Positions 57,652 through 64,000 of a stretch of DNA of 64,000 nt are shown piece after piece. Below the pieces are notes generated by a model. It was not told the DNA's origin. It searched no databases and saw only the letters and a list, made by a program, of their open reading frames with translations. The DNA comes from Franconibacter helveticus LMG 23732. GTDB taxonomy: Bacteria; Pseudomonadota; Gammaproteobacteria; Enterobacterales; Enterobacteriaceae. Position numbers and translations under genes: made by a program. How positions within the stretch are numbered: the stretch's first letter is position 1; the number at the start of each line of letters is the position of its first letter. Location: NCBI RefSeq assembly GCF_000463115.2, contig NZ_AWFX01000045.1, positions 124,001 through 188,000 on the forward strand, in the 5' to 3' direction.

Positions 57652-60297
57652 TTACTCGTCTGCGTCTTCTTCTTCCGCGTCGTCGATATCGTCATCTTCT
57701 ACTTCAGATGCGATTTCGTCGTCGCCTTCCGCTACGCTGCCGTCGATAGAATCGAGTTCTTCGTCATCCACCGGCTCGGCCACGCGTTGCAGACCCACCA
57801 CGTTCTCCTCTTCCGCTGTACGGATAAGGATAACGCCCTGGGTGTTACGGCCCACTTCACGGATCTCAGAAACGCGGGTGCGCACCAGCGTACCGGCATC
57901 GGTGATCATCATGATCTGGTCGCTTTCCGCAACCTGCACCGCGCCGACCACTGCGCCATTGCGCTCGGTCACCTTGATAGAGATAACGCCTTTGGTCGCG
58001 CGCGACTTGGTCGGGTACTCTTCAACCGGCGTACGCTTGCCGTAGCCATTCTGCGTGGCGGTGAGGATAGCCCCTTCGCCGCGCGGCACGATAAGCGAAA
58101 CCACGCTGTCGCTCTCCGCCAGACGAATGCCGCGCACGCCAGTGGCGTTACGGCCCATCGGACGCACCGCGTCTTCTTTGAAGCGCACCACTTTCCCTTC
58201 GGCGGAGAAGAGCATCACTTCGTCGTCTTTCGCTGTCAGGTCGACGCCAATCAGCTCGTCGCCCTCTTTCAGGTTGACGGCGATGATGCCGGCGGTACGC
58301 GGACGGCTGAACTCAGTAAGCGCCGTTTTCTTCACGGTGCCGCTGGCGGTCGCCATAAAGACGCTGACGCCCTCTTCGTATTCACGCACCGGCAGAATGG
58401 CGGTGATACGCTCGTTCGCTTCCAGCGGCAGCAGGTTGACGATAGGACGCCCGCGCGCGCCGCGGCTCGCTTCCGGCAACTGGTAAACTTTCATCCAGTA
58501 GAGACGGCCGCGGCTCGAGAAGCAGAGAATGGTGTCGTGAGTATTGGCCACCAGCAGACGGTCAATAAAATCTTCTTCTTTAATGCGCGCGGCAGATTTG
58601 CCTTTCCCGCCGCGACGCTGCGCTTCGTAATCCGAAAGCGGCTGATATTTCACATAGCCCTGATGAGACAGGGTGACCACCACATCTTCCTGGTTGATCA
58701 GATCTTCAATGTTGATATCGGCGCTGTTGGCGGTGATTTCGGTACGGCGCTCGTCGCCGAACTGATCGCGGATCGCTTCCAGCTCTTCACGAATGACTTC
58801 CATCAGACGCTCGGCGCTGGAAAGGATATGCAGCAGTTCTGCGATCTCTTCCAGCAGTTGCTTGTACTCGTCGAGCAGTTTTTCGTGCTCAAGGCCGGTC
58901 AGCTTCTGCAAGCGCAGGTCGAGGATCGCCTGGGCCTGCTGCTCGGTCAGGTAGTATTTACCGTCGCGAATGCCGAACTCCGGCTCCAGCCACTCCGGAC
59001 GCGCGGCGTCGTCGCCGGCGCGCTCAAGCATAGCGGCGACGTTACCCAGATCCCACCCTGAAGCGACCAGACCCGCTTTTGCCTCCGCAGGCGTCGGCGC
59101 GCGGCGGATAAGCTCAATTATCGGGTCGATGTTCGCCAGCGCGACGGCCAGCGCTTCAAGGATATGGGCGCGATCGCGCGCTTTGCGCAGTTCGAAAATA
59201 GTACGGCGCGTTACCACTTCGCGGCGGTGGCGAACGAAAGCGGCAAGGATCTCTTTAAGCGTCATGATCTTCGGCTGGCCATGGTGCAATGCCACCATGT
59301 TGATGCCGAAGGAGACCTGGAGTTGGGTCTGGGAGTAGAGGTTGTTCAGAACCACTTCGCCCACCGCGTCGCGCTTAATCTCAATGACGATACGCATACC
59401 GTCTTTGTCGGACTCGTCGCGCAGCGCGCTGATGCCTTCCACACGCTTCTCTTTCACCAGCTCGGCGATTTTCTCGATCAGGCGCGCTTTGTTCACCTGG
59501 TACGGAATTTCATGCACGATGATGGTTTCGCGGCCGGTTTTGGCGTCGGCTTCCACTTCCGCGCGGGCGCGAATGTAGATTTTGCCGCGACCGGTGCGGT
59601 ACGCCTCTTCAATGCCGCGACGGCCGTTGATCAGCGCGGCGGTCGGGAAGTCCGGCCCCGGAATGTATTCCATCAGCCCTTCAACGCTGATGTCTTCATC
59701 CTCGATGTAGGCGAGGCAGCCGTTGATGACTTCAGTAAGGTTATGCGGCGGAATGTTCGTCGCCATACCTACGGCGATACCGGACGCACCGTTGACCAGC
59801 AGGTTCGGGATCTTCGTCGGCATGACTTCCGGAATTTTTTCCGTGCCGTCGTAGTTATCAACGAAATCGACCGTCTCTTTTTCAAGATCGGCCATCAGCT
59901 CATGGGCGATTTTCGCCAGGCGAATTTCGGTATAACGCATCGCCGCGGCGGAGTCGCCATCAATGGAGCCGAAGTTGCCCTGGCCGTCGACCAGCATGTA
60001 GCGCAGCGAGAACGGCTGCGCCATACGCACGATTGTGTCGTAAACTGCGGAGTCACCGTGGGGATGGTATTTACCGATTACGTCGCCGACAACACGGGCG
60101 GATTTTTTGTAGGCTTTATTCCAGTCATTGCCCAGCACGTTCATGGCGTAAAGTACGCGACGGTGAACTGGCTTGAGGCCATCTCGGACATCCGGAAGCG
60201 CGCGGCCGACGATAACCGACATCGCGTAATCCAGATAGGAGTTCTTAAGCTCTTCTTCAATGTTGACCGGTGTAATTTCTCTGGCAAGGTCGCTCAT
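57652..60297 (-). CDS. gyrA: GyrA, DNA gyrase subunit A
   Basis: 881 residues. The N-terminal breakage-reunion domain has active Tyr122 in AAMRYTEIR and a quinolone-resistance region GDSAVYD with Ser83 and Asp87, the susceptible wild-type residues. The tower and coiled-coil region follow. The C-terminal DNA-wrapping beta-pinwheel contains the GyrA box-like [10 protein letters not shown] (about residue 560). A strongly acidic tail ends the protein ([15 protein letters not shown]). With GyrB it introduces negative supercoils. It is directly adjacent to rcsC here; E. coli K-12 has the ato genes between them. Confidence 0.97.
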   Translation of the reverse strand: MSDLAREITPVNIEEELKNSYLDYAMSVIVGRALPDVRDGLKPVHRRVLYAMNVLGNDWNKAYKKSARVVGDVIGKYHPHGDSAVYDTIVRMAQPFSLRYMLVDGQGNFGSIDGDSAAAMRYTEIRLAKIAHELMADLEKETVDFVDNYDGTEKIPEVMPTKIPNLLVNGASGIAVGMATNIPPHNLTEVINGCLAYIEDEDISVEGLMEYIPGPDFPTAALINGRRGIEEAYRTGRGKIYIRARAEVEADAKTGRETIIVHEIPYQVNKARLIEKIAELVKEKRVEGISALRDESDKDGMRIVIEIKRDAVGEVVLNNLYSQTQLQVSFGINMVALHHGQPKIMTLKEILAAFVRHRREVVTRRTIFELRKARDRAHILEALAVALANIDPIIELIRRAPTPAEAKAGLVASGWDLGNVAAMLERAGDDAARPEWLEPEFGIRDGKYYLTEQQAQAILDLRLQKLTGLEHEKLLDEYKQLLEEIAELLHILSSAERLMEVIREELEAIRDQFGDERRTEITANSADINIEDLINQEDVVVTLSHQGYVKYQPLSDYEAQRRGGKGKSAARIKEEDFIDRLLVANTHDTILCFSSRGRLYWMKVYQLPEASRGARGRPIVNLLPLEANERITAILPVREYEEGVSVFMATASGTVKKTALTEFSRPRTAGIIAVNLKEGDELIGVDLTAKDDEVMLFSAEGKVVRFKEDAVRPMGRNATGVRGIRLAESDSVVSLIVPRGEGAILTATQNGYGKRTPVEEYPTKSRATKGVISIKVTERNGAVVGAVQVAESDQIMMITDAGTLVRTRVSEIREVGRNTQGVILIRTAEEENVVGLQRVAEPVDDEELDSIDGSVAEGDDEIASEVEDDDIDDAEEEDADE

Positions 60298-60341
60298 CTG
60301 ACCGTTATCCCTCTACTGTGTCCCGGATTCAAAGGTGCGAA

Positions 60342-60371
60342 ATTATAACACAAGCGGGTGATTATCGGTAA
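60342..60371 (-). promoter_or_regulatory. gyrA promoter
   Basis: On the minus strand a perfect TATAAT (60347-60342) is found about 45 bp before the gyrA ATG, with a weak TTACCG-like -35 18 bp further upstream. A strong -10 with a weak -35 is typical of relaxation-stimulated gyrase promoters. Confidence 0.6.
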
Positions 60372-60393
60372 GCGGAATAGGCCCGCAGAGCGC

Positions 60394-60421
60394 TTTATTC
60401 CCCTGTTTTGCCTGTTATACT
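60394..60421 (+). promoter_or_regulatory. Possible ubiG promoter
   Basis: TATACT (60416-60421) with a weak TTTATT -35 (60394-60399, 16-bp spacer), 35 bp before the ubiG ATG, divergent from the gyrA promoter. Confidence 0.45.
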
Positions 60422-60455
60422 CGACGCTCTTGCGAAGAAAGGAGTAAAAGCGCCC

Positions 60456-61190
60456 ATGAATGCTGAAAAACCCCCCGTTGCGCGCAACGTTGATCACGAT
60501 GAAATCGCCAAATTTGAAGCCGTAGCGTCACGCTGGTGGGATAAAGAAGGCGAATTTAAACCGCTGCATCGCATCAACCCCTTGCGCCTTGGCTACATCG
60601 CCGAGCGCTCAGGCGGCCTGTTCGGCAAAAAGGTGCTGGATGTCGGCTGCGGCGGCGGCATTCTTGCGGAAAGCATGGCGCGTGAAGGCGCGACGGTAAC
60701 CGGTCTTGATATGGGATTCGAACCGTTGCAGGTAGCCCGTCTGCATGCGCTGGAAAGCGGTGTTGAAGTGGACTACGTTCAGCAAACGGTGGAGGAGCAC
60801 GCCAGCCAGCATGCGGGCGCCTATGATGTGGTTACCTGCATGGAGATGCTTGAGCATGTGCCGGATCCGCGCTCTGTCGTTCACGCCTGCGCAAAGCTTG
60901 TAAAACCCGGCGGCCACGTCTTTTTCTCTACGTTAAACCGCAACGGCAAATCCTGGCTGATGGCGGTCGTGGGCGCGGAATATGTGCTGCGCATGGTGCC
61001 GAAAGGCACGCATGATGCGAAGAAGTTTATTAAGCCTGCCGAACTGCTTGGCTGGGTGGATGAAACGCAACAGATCAAAGAGCGGCACATGATTGGGCTG
61101 CACTATAACCCTGTCACCGACCGTTTTAAGCTCGCGCCTGGCGTTGATGTGAATTATATGTTGCATACTCAGGCTAAAAACCCCGGTTAA
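60456..61190 (+). CDS. ubiG: UbiG, ubiquinone biosynthesis O-methyltransferase
   Basis: 244 residues from ATG 60456 with AGGAG upstream ([20 protein letters not shown], as in E. coli, 240 residues). An open frame from 60408 extends into the promoter and was rejected. It is a class I SAM-dependent methyltransferase with motif [14 protein letters not shown] and post-[22 protein letters not shown] marks motif II. It catalyses both O-methylation steps in coenzyme Q synthesis at the inner membrane. Monocistronic, between gyrA (divergent) and nrdA. Confidence 0.96.
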   Translation: MNAEKPPVARNVDHDEIAKFEAVASRWWDKEGEFKPLHRINPLRLGYIAERSGGLFGKKVLDVGCGGGILAESMAREGATVTGLDMGFEPLQVARLHALESGVEVDYVQQTVEEHASQHAGAYDVVTCMEMLEHVPDPRSVVHACAKLVKPGGHVFFSTLNRNGKSWLMAVVGAEYVLRMVPKGTHDAKKFIKPAELLGWVDETQQIKERHMIGLHYNPVTDRFKLAPGVDVNYMLHTQAKNPG

Positions 61191-61533
61191 TATAAGCTTT
61201 TCGTATTAAAAATTGCGCAGCGCTTTGTTGCGCAATTTTCTTGCTGACCAGGAAATCGGCGTTTGATCATATTTTCATTTTTTTTCTCGCGATATTGACA
61301 CGACCTCCAGCCCTTATAAGACGCGCACTTAGATAATTTTAACGTTTCGCAACCGCAAATTAACACTGAAATCAAGCCTTGTTCTCAAAAGAATCCAGAC
61401 TAGAATACTCACCATATAGCGTTTAACTTATCCCAAACCCCCAATATATAGTATTTATCCACAGAGTTAATCACAAAGTGAAACCTGTGAATAAACGGGG
61501 GATATTTCTATTTCACGGACAGGTATATTTCAC
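61191..61533 (+). promoter_or_regulatory. nrdAB control region
   Basis: A promoter TTGTTC (61379-61384), 16-bp spacer, TAGAAT (61401-61406) fits a transcript start near 61413. Two ATATAG-containing half boxes (61414-61419 and 61446-61451) are exactly 32 bp apart, the spacing typical of paired NrdR boxes. A perfect DnaA box TTATCCACA (61455-61463) is followed by a decayed copy TTAATCACA (61467-61475); E. coli has two DnaA sites here. No gene is seen, and the yfaL autotransporter found here in E. coli is absent. Confidence 0.7.
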
Positions 61534-63819
61534 ATGAATCAGAGTCTGCTGGTGACAAAACGTGATGGCCGTAAAGAGCGCATCGATCTGGACAAAATTC
61601 ATCGTGTTCTCGACTGGGCGGCTGAAGGGCTTAACAACGTCTCTATCTCTCAGGTAGAGCTGCGCTCTCACATTCAGTTCTATGATGGCATCACGACCTC
61701 CGACATTCATGAAACCATCATCAAGGCCGCAGCGGATCTCATCTCCCGCGACGCCCCGGACTACCAGTACCTGGCCGCGCGCCTGGCTATCTTCCACCTG
61801 CGTAAAAAAGCCTACGGCCAGTTTGAGCCGCCGAAGCTTTACGATCACGTCGTCAACATGGTGGAGCTTGGCAAATACGACAGACATCTGCTGGAAGACT
61901 ACACGGAAGAAGAGTTCCAGCAGATGGACGGTTTTATCGATCACCATCGTGACATGGACTTTTCCTACGCCGCTGTTAAACAGCTGGAAGGCAAATACCT
62001 GGTTCAGAACCGCGTGACCGGCGAAATCTACGAGAGCGCGCAGTTCCTCTACATTCTCGTGGCGGCGTGCCTGTTCTCCGGCTACCCGCGCGAAACCCGT
62101 CTGGATTACGTTAAACGTTTCTACGACGCGGTCTCGACGTTCAAAATTTCACTGCCGACGCCGATTATGTCCGGCGTGCGCACCCCGACTCGCCAGTTCA
62201 GCTCCTGCGTGCTGATTGAGTGCGGCGACAGCCTGGACTCCATCAACGCCACCTCCAGCGCAATTGTGAAATACGTTTCCCAGCGCGCAGGCATCGGCAT
62301 CAACGCTGGCCGCATTCGCGCGCTCGGCAGCCCGATCCGCGGCGGCGAGGCGTTCCATACCGGCTGCATTCCGTTCTACAAGCATTTCCAGACTGCGGTG
62401 AAATCCTGCTCCCAGGGCGGCGTTCGCGGCGGCGCGGCAACCCTCTTCTACCCGATGTGGCATCTGGAAGTGGAAAGCCTGCTGGTGCTGAAAAACAACC
62501 GCGGCACCGAAGCGAACCGCGTGCGTCATATGGACTACGGCGTGCAGATCAACAAGCTGATGTATACCCGCTTACTGAAAGGCGAAGATATCACGCTCTT
62601 CAGCCCGTCTGACGTCCCGGGCCTCTATGACGCCTTTTTCGCCGACCAGGATGAGTTCGAGCGTCTGTATGTGAAATACGAAAAAGACGACAGCATCCGT
62701 AAGCAGCGCATTAAAGCCTCTGAGCTTTTCTCGCTGATGATGCAGGAGCGCGCCTCCACGGGCCGTATCTACATTCAGAACGTCGACCACTGCAACACCC
62801 ACAGCCCGTTCGACCCGGTAGTCGCGCCGGTGCGCCAGTCTAACCTGTGTCTGGAGATCGCCCTGCCGACCAAACCGCTGGAAGATGTAAACGACGAGAA
62901 TGGCGAAATCGCGCTGTGCACCCTCTCCGCCTTTAACCTTGGCGCGATTAACAACCTGAACGAGCTGGAAGAGCTGGCTATTCTTGCGGTACGCGCCCTT
63001 GACGCTCTGCTCGATTATCAGGATTACCCGATCCCGGCGGCCAAACGCGGCGCGATGGGCCGTCGTACGCTGGGCATCGGCGTGATTAACTTCGCTTACT
63101 ATCTGGCGAAGCACGGCGTGCGCTACTCCGACGGCAGCGCCAACAACCTGACGCACAAAACGTTCGAAGCGATTCAGTACTTCCTGCTGAAAGCCTCCAA
63201 CGAACTGGCGAAAGAGCAAGGCGCTTGCCCGTGGTTTAACGAAACCACCTACAGCAAAGGCATTCTGCCCATCGACACCTACAAGAAAGATCTGGATGCG
63301 ATTGCCAACGAACCGCTGCATTACGACTGGGAAAGCCTGCGCGAATCCATCAAAACGCATGGCCTGCGCAACTCTACCCTGTCGGCGCTGATGCCTTCGG
63401 AAACCTCTTCGCAGATTTCCAACGCCACCAACGGCATTGAGCCGCCGCGCGGCCATATCAGCATCAAAGCGTCGAAAGATGGCATCCTGCGCCAGGTGGT
63501 GCCGGACTACGAACAGCTGAAAGATCAGTACGAGCTGCTGTGGGAAATGCCGAATAACGACGGCTACCTGCAACTGGTTGGCCTGATGCAGAAATTCATC
63601 GACCAGTCGATTTCGGCAAACACCAACTATGACCCGCAGCGCTTCCCGTCGGGTAAAGTGCCGATGCAGCAGTTGCTGAAAGACTTGCTCACGGCGTACA
63701 AGTTCGGCGTGAAAACGCTCTACTACCAGAACACCCGCGACGGCGCGGAAGATGCCCAGGATGACCTGGCGCCGTCCATCCAGGACGACGGCTGCGAAAG
63801 CGGCGCGTGTAAGATTTAA
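61534..63819 (+). CDS. nrdA: NrdA, class Ia ribonucleotide reductase alpha subunit
   Basis: 761 residues, the same as E. coli. The N-terminal ATP cone (MNQSLLVTKRDGRKERIDLDK) senses ATP/dATP. Active-site cysteines appear as Cys225 (RQFSSCVLI), Cys439 (SNLCLEI, thiyl radical) and Cys462 (EIALCTLSAFN). The C-terminal redox pair Cys754/Cys759 lies in CESGACKI. It reduces ribonucleoside diphosphates together with NrdB. It is transcribed with nrdB, which starts 159 bp downstream. Confidence 0.97.
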   Translation: MNQSLLVTKRDGRKERIDLDKIHRVLDWAAEGLNNVSISQVELRSHIQFYDGITTSDIHETIIKAAADLISRDAPDYQYLAARLAIFHLRKKAYGQFEPPKLYDHVVNMVELGKYDRHLLEDYTEEEFQQMDGFIDHHRDMDFSYAAVKQLEGKYLVQNRVTGEIYESAQFLYILVAACLFSGYPRETRLDYVKRFYDAVSTFKISLPTPIMSGVRTPTRQFSSCVLIECGDSLDSINATSSAIVKYVSQRAGIGINAGRIRALGSPIRGGEAFHTGCIPFYKHFQTAVKSCSQGGVRGGAATLFYPMWHLEVESLLVLKNNRGTEANRVRHMDYGVQINKLMYTRLLKGEDITLFSPSDVPGLYDAFFADQDEFERLYVKYEKDDSIRKQRIKASELFSLMMQERASTGRIYIQNVDHCNTHSPFDPVVAPVRQSNLCLEIALPTKPLEDVNDENGEIALCTLSAFNLGAINNLNELEELAILAVRALDALLDYQDYPIPAAKRGAMGRRTLGIGVINFAYYLAKHGVRYSDGSANNLTHKTFEAIQYFLLKASNELAKEQGACPWFNETTYSKGILPIDTYKKDLDAIANEPLHYDWESLRESIKTHGLRNSTLSALMPSETSSQISNATNGIEPPRGHISIKASKDGILRQVVPDYEQLKDQYELLWEMPNNDGYLQLVGLMQKFIDQSISANTNYDPQRFPSGKVPMQQLLKDLLTAYKFGVKTLYYQNTRDGAEDAQDDLAPSIQDDGCESGACKI

Positions 63820-63821
63820 AA

Positions 63822-63845
63822 GCGGGGCGGGGAAACCCGCCCTTT
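63822..63845 (+). terminator. Hairpin after nrdA
   Basis: GGGCGGG / CCCGCCC with a GAAA loop is followed by TTTTGTTG, immediately after the nrdA stop. It could attenuate or stabilise the nrdA part of the nrdAB message, giving different NrdA and NrdB levels. Confidence 0.6.
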
Positions 63846-63910
63846 TGTTGTTAAGGCGGCAGGCGGCGCTTCGCTTACCTGCCCTTGAGGAATAACCGCA
63901 ACTGTTAGCC

Positions 63911-63943
63911 GTAGGGTGGATACGCAACGCGATCGCCACCTTC
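63911..63943. repeat. Small palindromic intergenic repeat between nrdA and nrdB
   Basis: GTAGGGTGGATACGC (63911-63925), then AAC, then GCGATCGCCACC (63929-63940) forms an imperfect palindrome. It resembles the short GTAGGGTGGAT...CCACC repeats scattered between enterobacterial genes. E. coli also has repeat elements in this spacer. Only one copy was noticed in this window. Confidence 0.45.
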
Positions 63944-63978
63944 CACAGCCGATTTTGTTTGCAGACAGGATTTATGTC

Positions 63979-64000
63979 ATGGCCTACACCACTTTTTCAC
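63979..64000 (+). CDS. nrdB: NrdB, ribonucleotide reductase beta subunit (first 7 codons)
   Basis: ATG 63979 begins MAYTTFS, identical to the start of E. coli NrdB, with AGGA about 9 nt upstream. The window ends after seven codons. It encodes the diiron-tyrosyl radical subunit of the class Ia enzyme, the usual partner after nrdA. Confidence 0.85.

Noticed and set aside
60051..60056. Checked GyrA residues 83 and 87 for quinolone resistance
   Set aside because: Ser83 and Asp87 are both wild type, so no target-site resistance is indicated.
57787..60348. Long plus-strand frames opposite gyrA (424 and 394 codons)
   Set aside because: Antisense shadows caused by strong codon bias in gyrA; the protein composition is not natural and gyrA is certain.

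Overview
The window is chromosomal DNA from a gamma-proteobacterium of the family Enterobacteriaceae. Both flanks carry E. coli-like core genes in E. coli-like order: yejABEF-yejG-bcr-rsuA-radD-rplY-yejK-yejL-yejM-tRNA-Pro on the left, and yojI-alkB-ada-apbE-ompC-micF-rcsDBC-gyrA-ubiG-nrdAB on the right. Proteins are close to the E. coli versions but clearly not E. coli, and coding DNA is GC-rich at third positions. A Cronobacter/Siccibacter/Franconibacter-like genus would fit, but the genus is a guess. There is no sign of phage, IS elements, integrases or CRISPR.

Left core (1-12340): end of the YejA binding protein, the Yej peptide importer, yejG, the Bcr efflux pump with RsuA, RadD, ribosomal protein L25 with a strong promoter and terminator, the divergent yejK / yejL-yejM pair (nucleoid protein / LPS-control protein) and a tRNA-Pro(GGG) with its own promoter and terminator.

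Accessory block (about 12340-44630) sits where E. coli K-12 carries narP-ccm-nap-mqo genes. It starts with a SulP anion transporter. Next, on the minus strand, comes a complete type I secretion locus: a giant Bap-like adhesin with 14 Ig-like repeats, then TolC-, ABC- and HlyD-type components. The adhesin reading frame is cut by a single in-frame TGA, with about 96 further open codons carrying the presumed C-terminal secretion signal. Upstream on the same strand are gspA and gspB. Divergent from them across a 720-bp AT-rich spacer is a type II secretion operon gspD-E-F-G-H-I-J-K-L-M-O. It is followed by two large multidomain GH18 chitinases (the second a homologue of E. coli ChiA, a known Gsp substrate), a small lytic transglycosylase, and a short PDZ-less gspC on the opposite strand, far from the rest of the operon. 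The block therefore looks like a surface-adhesion plus chitin-degradation module: the T2SS would export the chitinases, and the T1SS would display the adhesin.

Right core (44635-64000): YojI exporter, AlkB/Ada alkylation repair, the ApbE flavinyltransferase, porin OmpC with its divergent antisense sRNA MicF, the complete Rcs phosphorelay (RcsD-RcsB, convergent with RcsC), gyrA with a wild-type quinolone-resistance region, ubiG, and nrdA with NrdR-like and DnaA boxes in its leader, ending in the first codons of nrdB.

The most notable points are the in-frame TGA in the adhesin and the hairpin just after it, the detached truncated gspC, the GspA with eroded nucleotide-binding motifs, and the joint T1SS/T2SS/chitinase island beside tRNA-Pro.
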